Part shown: in pieces, positions 1 to 5,891 of the stretch
Position numbering within the stretch: position 1 is the first letter of the stretch
How the letters are laid out: each line of letters opens with the position of its first letter
Source of the DNA: Bacillota bacterium
GTDB lineage: Bacteria; Bacillota; Clostridia; Lachnospirales; CAG-274
Assembly (NCBI GenBank): GCA_017627115.1
Contig: JAGAHK010000014.1
Location: forward strand, 1 to 5,891
Reading direction: 5' to 3'
DNA length: 5,891 bases
Position numbers and translations under genes: made by a program
Notes under the pieces: generated by a model
Seen by the model: only the letters and a program-made list of their open reading frames with translations
Databases searched by the model: none
What the model was told of the DNA's origin: nothing

Positions 1-417
1 GCCTGTAAGTTCACGGACTACCATGATATCAACACCGTCTGCAACAAGCTCGGGTTTAAGAGGACAAGCATCCTTTAAAGCCTCATGAAGAGTTGCGGGA
101 CGTAAGTTTGCATAAAGACCGAGTGCGCCTCTTAAACCGAGGAGTGCACGTTCGGGGCGCATATCGCCGGGAAGAGTATCCCACTTCCAGCCGCCTACGG
201 CACCGAGAAGAACAGAGTCGCGTGCCTTGCATACATCAATAGTGTGCTGGGGAAGAGGCTCACCGAACTCGTCGATAGCACAGCCGCCGCCCAAAACATA
301 CTCATACTTGAAAGAATGGCCGAACTTTTTGCCGACTGCATTCAACACATTGATATTTTGCTCCATTACTTCGGGACCTATACCGTCACCTGCTACAACT
401 GCAATGTTAAAATTCAT
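1..417 (-). CDS. leuB: 3-isopropylmalate dehydrogenase, N-terminal part (cut by window edge)
   Basis: Cytosolic NAD-dependent enzyme that oxidises and decarboxylates (2R,3S)-3-isopropylmalate to 2-oxoisocaproate in leucine synthesis. In organisms with a citramalate route it also converts beta-methylmalate to 2-oxobutyrate. The 139 visible codons, read open to base 1, start MNFNIAVVAGDGIGPEV. Residues 10-17 are the GDGIGPEV motif of the isocitrate/isopropylmalate dehydrogenase family. R96 (LLGLRGAL), R106 (YANLRP) and R136 (VVRELTG) match the arginines that bind the malate part of the substrate. The family is usually about 355-365 residues, so roughly 40% is present; the catalytic Lys and Asp residues lie outside. 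The ATG at 417 is supported by an AGAGG site at 427-431, 9 bases upstream. It follows leuD by 55 bases with no terminator seen, so it is probably in the same transcript. The leuCD context favours LeuB over isocitrate or tartrate dehydrogenase. Confidence 0.95.
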   Translation of the reverse strand, partial: MNFNIAVVAGDGIGPEVMEQNINVLNAVGKKFGHSFKYEYVLGGGCAIDEFGEPLPQHTIDVCKARDSVLLGAVGGWKWDTLPGDMRPERALLGLRGALGLYANLRPATLHEALKDACPLKPELVADGVDIMVVRELTG

Positions 418-472
418 TTTATTTTACCTCTTTTCAAATTATAAAAAATATTCAAAAATACTGTTGTCACTA

Positions 473-979
473 TTATTTAAGACCGAGTTTTACCTTTGTC
501 TGTTCGATAAGACCGCCGACTTTCATCATTTCCTGCATAAATTCGGGGAAAGGCTGTGCCTGGTAAGTCTTGTTCTTTGTAAGGTTTGTTATAACGCCCG
601 TATCGAAATTAACTTCTACCTTATCGCTCATTTCGATATCGTTTGCAGCTTCCTCACATTCAAGGATGGGAAGACCGATGTTGATACAGTTGCGATAGAA
701 AATTCTCGCAAAGCTCTTTGCTATTACGCAGGAGATACCGCTTGCCTTGATAGCTATAGGTGCGTGTTCTCTTGAAGAACCGCAGCCAAAGTTTCTCTCG
801 GCAACGATTATATCGCCGTCCTTTACATTTGCTGCAAAAGGCACTGTGGAATGGATAGCATCCTCCATGCAGTGTGCCGCAAGTTCCTTGGGGTCTGATG
901 AATTAAGGTATCTTGCAGGGATAATTACGTCTGTATCAATATTATCACCGTATTTAAAAACTGTTCCGCATGCTTTCAT
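473..979 (-). CDS. leuD: 3-isopropylmalate dehydratase small subunit
   Basis: Small (swivel-domain) subunit of isopropylmalate isomerase. With LeuC it interconverts 2- and 3-isopropylmalate, and it can act on citramalate/citraconate when a citramalate synthase is present. The protein has 168 residues, the short LeuD type found in archaea and many Clostridia; the E. coli protein has about 200. It starts [20 protein letters not shown]. Visible landmarks are the [11 protein letters not shown] segment (15-25), the substrate-loop [12 protein letters not shown] (63-74) and [10 protein letters not shown] (95-104). An in-frame TTG at 994 would add five residues, but the ATG at 979 is preferred because GGAGGA lies 7 bases before it and family members begin at this Met. 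The gene starts 17 bases after the leuC stop, so the two subunits are almost certainly co-transcribed and made in balance. Confidence 0.96.
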   Translation of the reverse strand: MKACGTVFKYGDNIDTDVIIPARYLNSSDPKELAAHCMEDAIHSTVPFAANVKDGDIIVAERNFGCGSSREHAPIAIKASGISCVIAKSFARIFYRNCINIGLPILECEEAANDIEMSDKVEVNFDTGVITNLTKNKTYQAQPFPEFMQEMMKVGGLIEQTKVKLGLK

Positions 980-986
980 ATCAATA

Positions 987-992
987 TCCTCC
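987..992 (-). promoter_or_regulatory. Shine-Dalgarno site fixing the leuD start
   Basis: GGAGGA on the minus strand, 7 bases before the ATG at 979. It lies downstream of the TTG at 994, so that alternative start cannot use it. This decides the 168-residue start. The site sits entirely in the 17-base leuC-leuD gap. Confidence 0.85.
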
Positions 993-996
993 AATC

Positions 997-2256
997 TTAT
1001 ACTTCTTCGGGGTCTGTTATCTTGCCTGTTATAGCGGAAGCCGCAGCAACTGCGGGGCTTGCAAGATAAACTTCACTCTCGGGATGACCCATACGGCCGA
1101 TAAAGTTTCTGTTAGTTGTTGAAAGAGCTCTTTCGCCCTTTGCAAGGATACCCATATGACCGCCGAGGCAGGGACCGCAGGTAGGTGTGGAGAATGCACA
1201 GCCTGCTTCGACAAATATCTTTGCAAGACCTTCTTCAACACACTGTAACCATATCTTCTGTGTACCCGGAAGAATAATAGCACGGATCTCGGGGCATATC
1301 TTTCTGCCTTTAAGGATAGAAGCCGCAATACGCATATCCTCGATACGTCCGTTTGTACATGAACCGATAACTACCTGATCTATTTTGAGACCCTTTGCAT
1401 CGTCTATTGTCTTTGTGTTTTCGGGAAGATGCGGGAAAGCAACTGTAGGACGGAGTGTCGAGAGGTCGATCTCGTAAACCGCATCATACTCTGCATCCTC
1501 ATCAGCCTCGTAAACAACGGGTGTCTTGACCGAATGTTCCTTGACATATTCAAGTGTCTTTTCGTCAACAGGGAAGATACCGTTCTTGCCGCCTGCTTCG
1601 ATAGCCATGTTTGCAATAGTGAAACGGTCGTCCATTGAAAGGTACTGAAGACCCTCGCCTGCAAATTCCATTGATTTGTAAAGCGCACCGTCAACACCTA
1701 TCATACCGATGATATGAAGGATAACATCCTTGCCGCTTACCCACTTTGCAGGCTTGTTTTTAAGCACGAATTTAAGAGCGCTGGGAACCTTGAACCAAGC
1801 GACACCGCGTGCCATGCCGACAGCCATATCGGTAGAGCCTACACCTGTTGAGAAAGCACCGAGAGCGCCGTATGTACATGTATGAGAGTCGGCGCCGATA
1901 ACTACATCACCCGAAACAACAAGACCTTTTTCGGGGAGCAGACAGTGCTCGATGCCCATCTGACCAACTTCAAAGTAGTTTGTTATCTCCTTTGAATGTG
2001 CAAATTCACGCACCATTTTACAGTGTTCTGCGGACTTGATGTCCTTGTTGGGTGTGAAGTGGTCGGGAACGATAGCGATCTTATCCTTATCGAAAACCGA
2101 TGAAATACCTATTTTGTTGAATTCCTTGATAGCAACGGGCGTTGTAACATCGTTGCCGAGTACGAGGTCAAGCTTTGCTTCGATAAGCTGACCTGCCTTA
2201 ACGGACTCAAGACCTGCGTGAGCCGCTAATATTTTCTGAGTCATTGTCATACCCAT
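997..2256 (-). CDS. leuC: 3-isopropylmalate dehydratase large subunit
   Basis: Catalytic [4Fe-4S] subunit of isopropylmalate isomerase, an aconitase-family enzyme working with LeuD in leucine synthesis and, by context, in the citramalate route to isoleucine. It has 419 residues, the compact archaeal/clostridial type rather than the roughly 466-residue E. coli type. Cluster ligands are recognisable: C300 in [10 protein letters not shown] (aconitase signature 1) and C360 and C363 in [11 protein letters not shown] (signature 2). [20 protein letters not shown] (121-140) and the C-terminal [20 protein letters not shown] region (382-401) are also typical. The ATG at 2256 ([10 protein letters not shown]) has AGGAGGA at 2266-2272, 9 bases upstream; the internal Met codons 3 and 5 are spaced too far from it. 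The gene lies 55 bases after cimA, with no hairpin between them, and 17 bases before leuD. Homoaconitase or dimethylmalate dehydratase are the alternatives within this subfamily; the leuD/leuB neighbours argue against them. Confidence 0.96.
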   Translation of the reverse strand: MGMTMTQKILAAHAGLESVKAGQLIEAKLDLVLGNDVTTPVAIKEFNKIGISSVFDKDKIAIVPDHFTPNKDIKSAEHCKMVREFAHSKEITNYFEVGQMGIEHCLLPEKGLVVSGDVVIGADSHTCTYGALGAFSTGVGSTDMAVGMARGVAWFKVPSALKFVLKNKPAKWVSGKDVILHIIGMIGVDGALYKSMEFAGEGLQYLSMDDRFTIANMAIEAGGKNGIFPVDEKTLEYVKEHSVKTPVVYEADEDAEYDAVYEIDLSTLRPTVAFPHLPENTKTIDDAKGLKIDQVVIGSCTNGRIEDMRIAASILKGRKICPEIRAIILPGTQKIWLQCVEEGLAKIFVEAGCAFSTPTCGPCLGGHMGILAKGERALSTTNRNFIGRMGHPESEVYLASPAVAAASAITGKITDPEEV

Positions 2257-2311
2257 GATTCTTGTTCCTCCTTATTTGGTATCATTATTTACATATTATC
2301 ATTAAAAACCT

Positions 2312-3901
2312 TTAAAGAAAAGTTTTGAACTTCTGTTCAATATCTTTTATAAGCTTGTATTCAAGCGAATCCACAAGGGCTATCCAGCTGGCCTCGATAA
2401 TATCCGAGGACACGCCCACGGTAGTCCAATTGTCGGGACCGTCCGAGGATTCTATGAGCACCCTTACCTTTGATGCTGTAGCCGAGTTTCCGTCAAGCAC
2501 ACGCACTTTATAGTCCGTTAAATGCACATCCGAAAGATTTGGATAAAAGACCTCCAAAGCCTTTCTTAACGCCTTGTCAAGCGCGTTTACGGGACCGTCG
2601 CCCTCTGCTGCGGTTATCTCCGACTTTCCGTCCACCTTTATTTTGATAACTGCGGAGGCAGTCTGACCGCTTGCATAAGGCGGATGCTCGCCTATTATCT
2701 TGAAGTTTTCAAGCTCGAAAAACGGCTTGTACTTGCCAAGCGTTTTTCTTATAAGCAGCTCGAATGCACCGTCGGCACCTTCAAATTGGTAGCCCTCATA
2801 TTCAAGCTCCTTTAATTTGTCTATTACTATGGTCGTTTCGGGTGAGTTTTTCTCGACACCGGGGATTATCCTCTGCATTGCCGAGAGTATGGTTGTTCTT
2901 CCTGCAACTTCGCTTGTCAGGAAGCGGCGCTCATTACCCACCACCGAGGGGTCGATATGCTCGAAGCTGCGGCTGTTTTTGCAAACACCGTCAACATGCA
3001 TGCCGCCCTTGTGCGCAAAAGCGCATTTGCCGACATACGGTTCGCGTATGGAAAGTTGGAGATTTGCGATCTCGCTGACCTTTCTTGCCGTATGTGTAAG
3101 TTTTGATATATTCTCCTCCGCTATGCACTCATAGCCGAGTTTGCACTGGAGATTAGGTATTACAGTCGAAAGATTTGTATTGCCGCAGCGTTCACCAAAG
3201 CCTGTCATAACGCCCTGTACATGTGTTGCCCCCGCAAGAACGGCCATGACCGAATTTGCGACTGCCATGCCGCAGTCGTTGTGACAGTGTACACCGACAG
3301 TAACCGCAAACCTGTCTACCACTTTTTTTGTGATCTCCGATATTTCCTGCGGAAAAGTGCCGCCGTTGGTATCGCAAAGACAAAGACAGTCAGCCCCTGC
3401 CTGACTTGCGGCATCCAGAGTTTTCATAGCATAATCGGGGTTTTCTTTATAGCCGTCAAAAAAGTGTTCGGCATCGAAAACAACATATTTGTCCTGCTCT
3501 TTCAGATAAGCTATGGTATCGTATATCATTTCGAGATTTTCCTGCAAAGTGGTATTTATAATGTCCGTAACATGAAAATCCCACGACTTGCCGAATATTG
3601 CAACAGCCTTTGTACCCGCACCCAGAAGCGCCTGCAAATTGCTGTCTTCCGACGGTGAAATGCCCCTGCGGCGCGTACTGCCAAAGGCGGCTATCGTCGT
3701 GTTTTTGAATTCTATATCTTTGATGCGTTCAAAAAACTCAAGATCTTTTGGGTTAGACCCCGGATTGCCTGCCTCGATATAGCTTACACCAAGCTCATCA
3801 AGGGCAAGCGCGACCTTTATTTTGTCCTCAACACTAAAGGAAACACCCTCTGCCTGTGCGCCGTCCCTTAGTGTTGAGTCAAAAATCGTAATTTTATTCA
3901 C
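2312..3901 (-). CDS. cimA: Citramalate synthase (LeuA family, CimA type)
   Basis: Predicted to condense acetyl-CoA with pyruvate to (R)-citramalate, the first step of threonine-independent isoleucine synthesis. The 529-residue protein begins MNKITIFDSTLRDGAQAEGV. The LRDGAQAEG...S-EDK pattern is typical of the CimA/LeuA type-3 group; ordinary LeuA usually has LRDGEQ. The N-terminal TIM barrel (about 1-280) shows R12 and D13, GVHCHND (metal-binding H205 and H207) and GERCGNTNL (N241). A linker with FAHKGGMHVDGV (295-306) follows. Residues about 395-520 form the LeuA-type dimerisation/allosteric domain, the usual site of isoleucine or leucine feedback. The GTG start at 3901 is chosen because GGAGGT lies 6 bases before it and homologues begin here; an in-frame TTG at 3949 lies inside the upstream terminator's T-tract and has no ribosome site. 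Neighbours leuCDB supply the next steps. 2-Isopropylmalate synthase activity is the main alternative, because sequence alone does not prove pyruvate specificity. Confidence 0.88.
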   Translation of the reverse strand: MNKITIFDSTLRDGAQAEGVSFSVEDKIKVALALDELGVSYIEAGNPGSNPKDLEFFERIKDIEFKNTTIAAFGSTRRRGISPSEDSNLQALLGAGTKAVAIFGKSWDFHVTDIINTTLQENLEMIYDTIAYLKEQDKYVVFDAEHFFDGYKENPDYAMKTLDAASQAGADCLCLCDTNGGTFPQEISEITKKVVDRFAVTVGVHCHNDCGMAVANSVMAVLAGATHVQGVMTGFGERCGNTNLSTVIPNLQCKLGYECIAEENISKLTHTARKVSEIANLQLSIREPYVGKCAFAHKGGMHVDGVCKNSRSFEHIDPSVVGNERRFLTSEVAGRTTILSAMQRIIPGVEKNSPETTIVIDKLKELEYEGYQFEGADGAFELLIRKTLGKYKPFFELENFKIIGEHPPYASGQTASAVIKIKVDGKSEITAAEGDGPVNALDKALRKALEVFYPNLSDVHLTDYKVRVLDGNSATASKVRVLIESSDGPDNWTTVGVSSDIIEASWIALVDSLEYKLIKDIEQKFKTFL

Positions 3902-3907
3902 AACTTT

Positions 3908-3913
3908 ACCTCC
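3908..3913 (-). promoter_or_regulatory. Shine-Dalgarno site fixing the cimA GTG start
   Basis: GGAGGT on the minus strand ends 6 bases before the GTG at 3901. It is the only good ribosome site near the cimA N-terminus and rules out the longer TTG-started reading from 3949. Confidence 0.85.
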
Positions 3914-3934
3914 GTTATCCGCTTCCGCATTTTT

Positions 3935-3977
3935 AAAAATAAAAAGCAAGGCTGCCCTTGCCTTGACAAAGGCAGCC
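3935..3977 (-). terminator. Intrinsic terminator between ilvC and cimA
   Basis: Read on the minus strand, an 11-base-pair stem (GGCTGCCTTTG with CAAGGGCAGCC, arms at 3967-3977 and 3950-3960, one U-G pair) closes a 6-base loop. After TTGC comes TTTTTATTTTT (3945-3935). It starts 33 bases after the ilvC stop and is the strongest terminator-like structure in the window. On the plus strand the same stem is followed by CCGTA and five T (3982-3986), so weak bidirectional action is possible. It should end, or partly end, the ilvNC transcript. It could instead be an attenuator for cimA-leuCDB. Confidence 0.85.
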
Positions 3978-4004
3978 CGTATTTTTCAGCAATATAGATA
4001 AGAT

Positions 4005-5051
<1,047 letters not shown>

Positions 5052-5065
5052 TTAATAATTTTCAA

Positions 5066-5087
5066 AAGCAAAATTATTATTTTGCTT
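5066..5087 (-). repeat. AT-rich hairpin in the ilvN-ilvC gap
   Basis: Perfect 9-base inverted repeat AAGCAAAAT / ATTTTGCTT (5066-5074 and 5079-5087) around a 4-base loop. It lies 20 bases after the ilvN stop and about 24 bases before the ilvC ribosome site. On the minus strand the T-tract is short and broken (TTTTGAAAATT), and the stem has only two G-C pairs, so termination should be weak. It may be an RNA processing or stability element, or a leaky terminator that tunes the ilvN:ilvC ratio. Confidence 0.45.
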
Positions 5088-5107
5088 GATTAACATATTT
5101 AAAACGA

Positions 5108-5617
5108 TTAAGCCCAATCCCTTGTACTTTTTATGGGATCGTTGCCTCTGCAAAGACCGGTAGTACCCGTTCTTACTATCTCCTTGATGCCGAAATCCTG
5201 TATAAGCTTTGTGAAAGCCTCTATTTTGGATTGTTCACCCGTTATTTCAACGGTGAGGGCTTCCGTGCCGACATCAACAATATTTGCCCTGAATATATCA
5301 ACGATGTTGATAATTTCCGAACGTTTTTCGGGCGGCGCCGTTACTTTTATCAGTGCCAATTCCCTAAATACGCCCTTCTGGTTGTCAAGCTCTATAACAC
5401 GGATAACATCCACAAGCTTGTCCACCTGCTTTATTATCTGCTCAATGTCCATATCATCACAGAAAACCACTATTGTTATGCGTGAGATATTTTCATCCTG
5501 CGTAACACCAACGCTCAGGCTTGAAATGTTGTAGCCGCGCCTTGTGAACAAGCCCGCGATACGGCTCAAAACACCTGCGTTGTTGTCACAAAGTATTGAT
5601 AAAACGTGTCTGTTCAT
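5108..5617 (-). CDS. ilvN: Acetolactate synthase regulatory (small) subunit
   Basis: Regulatory subunit of acetohydroxyacid synthase. It stimulates the catalytic IlvB subunit and gives valine feedback. The 169-residue protein has the normal length of the full IlvN/IlvH type. An N-terminal ACT domain (about 3-75) starts MNRHVLSILCDNNAGVLSRI. N12, G15 and N30 (RRGYNI) align with the IlvH residues N11, G14 and N29 implicated in valine binding, so feedback sensitivity is expected. KLVDVIRV (67-74) closes the ACT domain. The C-terminal ACT-like domain (about 84-160) includes RELALIKV and the TGLCRG segment (153-158). The ATG at 5617 follows AAGGAAGGAA, with the nearest AGGA about 6 bases away. It is the first gene after the promoter at 5724-5752. 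The catalytic ilvB is not next to it, which is unusual. Confidence 0.95.
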   Translation of the reverse strand: MNRHVLSILCDNNAGVLSRIAGLFTRRGYNISSLSVGVTQDENISRITIVVFCDDMDIEQIIKQVDKLVDVIRVIELDNQKGVFRELALIKVTAPPEKRSEIINIVDIFRANIVDVGTEALTVEITGEQSKIEAFTKLIQDFGIKEIVRTGTTGLCRGNDPIKSTRDWA

Positions 5618-5639
5618 GGCATTCCTTCCTTCTTTCGTT

Positions 5640-5662
5640 AAAAATTGCCGTCAGAAAACGGC
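5640..5662 (-). promoter_or_regulatory. Small terminator-like hairpin in the ilvN leader
   Basis: On the minus strand GCCGT (5662-5658), a 6-base loop and ACGGC (5651-5647) form a 5-base-pair stem, followed by AATTTTT (5646-5640). It lies between the predicted transcription start and the ilvN ribosome site. An outer AAAAAT/ATTTTT pairing (5671-5676 with 5640-5645) could extend it. The stem is short for a terminator, so an attenuator role is only possible. I see no leader peptide rich in branched-chain residues and no T-box motif in the leader. Confidence 0.4.
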
Positions 5663-5723
5663 GGCTTGCCATTTTTATTTATATAATAGGTATATTTAGC
5701 CTATCATAGTAAACTTAAATTTT

Positions 5724-5752
5724 ATTATACTATATTGCAAAGTAATTTTCAA
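5724..5752 (-). promoter_or_regulatory. Sigma-A-type promoter for the ilvN transcript
   Basis: On the minus strand TTGAAA (5752-5747, 5/6 to consensus) and a perfect TATAAT (5729-5724) are separated by exactly 17 bases. The surroundings are strongly AT-rich. The expected start of transcription is near 5717, giving a leader of about 100 bases before the ilvN ATG. This is the best promoter match I found in the window and is correctly placed and oriented for the cluster. Confidence 0.8.
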
Positions 5753-5791
5753 CAAAAAAAATAAAAATTTTCGTTAAACATAACGGAAAAT
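5753..5791 (-). terminator. Low-GC terminator-like hairpin just upstream of the ilvN promoter
   Basis: On the minus strand ATTTT-C-CGTTA (5791-5781) pairs with TAACG-AAAAT (5776-5767) with one bulged base and a 4-base loop. The long T-tract TTTTATTTTTTTTG follows directly (5766-5753) and runs into the -35 box. The T-tract is on the minus strand only, so it would stop leftward read-through from the right. The stem has few G-C pairs, so strength is uncertain. Confidence 0.5.
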
Positions 5792-5795
5792 ATTT

Positions 5796-5819
5796 AAAAG
5801 TTATCCGCGAGCGGATAAC
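5796..5819 (-). terminator. Near-perfect palindrome, terminator-like hairpin or operator
   Basis: GTTATCCGC (5800-5808) and GCGGATAAC (5811-5819) are exact 9-base arms around two bases. As RNA it gives an 8-base-pair stem with a 4-base loop. On the minus strand it is followed by TTTTAAATATTTT, a modest T-tract; on the plus strand it is followed by CCCTGAC, so any terminator role is leftward. A 20-base palindrome centred about 93 bases upstream of the predicted start could equally be the operator of a dimeric regulator. I cannot decide between these. Confidence 0.5.
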
Positions 5820-5863
5820 CCCTGACAATTCGCCGCCGTTTTGCATAACTAAAAAAAACTTTT

Positions 5864-5891
5864 AAAAAAAAGTCCCTTCGGCAAAACAGCC
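5864..5891 (-). terminator. 3' half of an upstream terminator, cut by the window edge
   Basis: Reading leftward from the edge: GGC (5891-5889), loop TGTTTT, then GCCGAAGGGAC (5882-5872) and eight T (5871-5864), with a second T-run at 5858-5851. GGC pairs with GCC, and the rest of the 3' arm predicts GTCCCTTC just outside the window. This looks like the end of a leftward gene to the right of the window. The missing 5' arm is inferred, not seen. Confidence 0.55.

Larger units (their letters stand above)
5655..5842. repeat. Spaced 11-base inverted repeat flanking the ilvN promoter
   Basis: AAAACGGCGGC at 5655-5665 is the exact reverse complement of GCCGCCGTTTT at 5832-5842, 166 bases apart. The inner copy overlaps the stem of the ilvN leader hairpin and the outer copy lies upstream of the promoter. 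Both copies are G+C-rich within AT-rich DNA. It may be chance, a long-range RNA pairing in a longer transcript, or paired protein-binding sites. Confidence 0.4.

Noticed and set aside
418..472. Possible regulatory element in the leuD-leuB gap
   Set aside because: It is only 55 AT-rich bases with the leuB ribosome site. I see no convincing hairpin or promoter.
227..775. Plus-strand open frame crossing leuB, the leuB-leuD gap and leuD
   Set aside because: It spans two real genes and their gap on the opposite strand and shows no motif.
2280..2304. TATCATTA repeated twice in the cimA-leuC gap
   Set aside because: It is a short, low-complexity AT-rich repeat with no pairing potential of note and no terminator or promoter context.
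3221..3658. Plus-strand open frame of 145 codons opposite cimA
   Set aside because: It is antisense to a well-conserved enzyme, has no ribosome site, and its protein is Cys/Val-rich without recognisable motifs, so it is a shadow of cimA.
5133..5534. Plus-strand open frames of 133 and 84 codons opposite ilvN
   Set aside because: Both are antisense shadows of a clear ACT-domain protein, with no independent coding evidence.
5586..5672. Minus-strand 28-codon ORF from an ATG at 5672 overlapping the ilvN start
   Set aside because: It has no ribosome site before it and no clustered branched-chain codons, and it overlaps ilvN out of frame.
5744..5772. Possible CodY boxes (AATTTTC-type) near the ilvN promoter and in the ilvN-ilvC gap
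   Set aside because: The best alignments to AATTTTCWGAAAATT have four or five mismatches and are expected by chance in DNA this AT-rich.
5800..5819. Resemblance of the palindrome arm GCGGATAAC to the E. coli lac operator half
   Set aside because: There is no sugar-utilisation gene or LacI-family gene in view. A 9-base similarity across distant phyla is probably coincidental.
5760..5846. Minus-strand 38-codon ORF from an ATG at 5846 as a leader peptide
   Set aside because: It has no Shine-Dalgarno site (T-run directly upstream), reads through two hairpins into the promoter region, and shows no run of regulatory Leu, Ile or Val codons.

Overview
This window is a leftward (minus-strand) branched-chain amino acid biosynthesis cluster. 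In transcription order, right to left, it holds ilvN (acetolactate synthase regulatory subunit), ilvC (ketol-acid reductoisomerase), a citramalate-synthase-type LeuA-family gene (called cimA), leuC and leuD (isopropylmalate isomerase subunits), and the first 139 codons of leuB, which runs off the left edge. All six genes are intact where visible. There is no mobile element, CRISPR array, tRNA or rRNA, and I see no credible plus-strand gene.

The organism is probably an anaerobic Clostridia member, likely Oscillospiraceae/Ruminococcus-like. The grounds are strong AGGAGG-type Shine-Dalgarno sites before most genes, AT-rich gaps between moderate-GC genes, Gram-positive-style hairpin-plus-T terminators, the short LeuC/LeuD type, and protein sequences resembling clostridial homologues I remember. 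This is an inference from memory, not a database result.

Layout: 5864-5891 is the 3' half of a terminator cut by the window edge, probably ending a gene further right. 5753-5819 carries two more hairpins with T-tracts on the minus strand. 5724-5752 is a good sigma-A promoter (TTGAAA, 17-base spacer, TATAAT) facing ilvN. 5618-5717 is an untranslated leader of about 100 bases with a small terminator-like hairpin. Next come ilvN, an 80-base gap with an AT-rich hairpin, and ilvC. A 109-base gap follows, containing the strongest terminator in the window. Then come cimA (GTG start), 55 bases, leuC, 17 bases, leuD, 55 bases, and leuB.

How the genes work together: CimA would condense pyruvate and acetyl-CoA to citramalate. 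LeuCD and LeuB would convert citramalate to 2-oxobutyrate. Acetohydroxyacid synthase (regulated by IlvN) and IlvC then carry 2-oxobutyrate toward isoleucine and pyruvate toward valine. LeuCDB also serve leucine synthesis, but no classical leuA, ilvB, ilvD or ilvE lies in this window. I do not see an undescribed system. The most interesting parts are the regulatory DNA: the terminator splitting ilvNC from cimA-leuCDB, and the hairpin-dense region before ilvN, which has no recognisable T-box or leader peptide.
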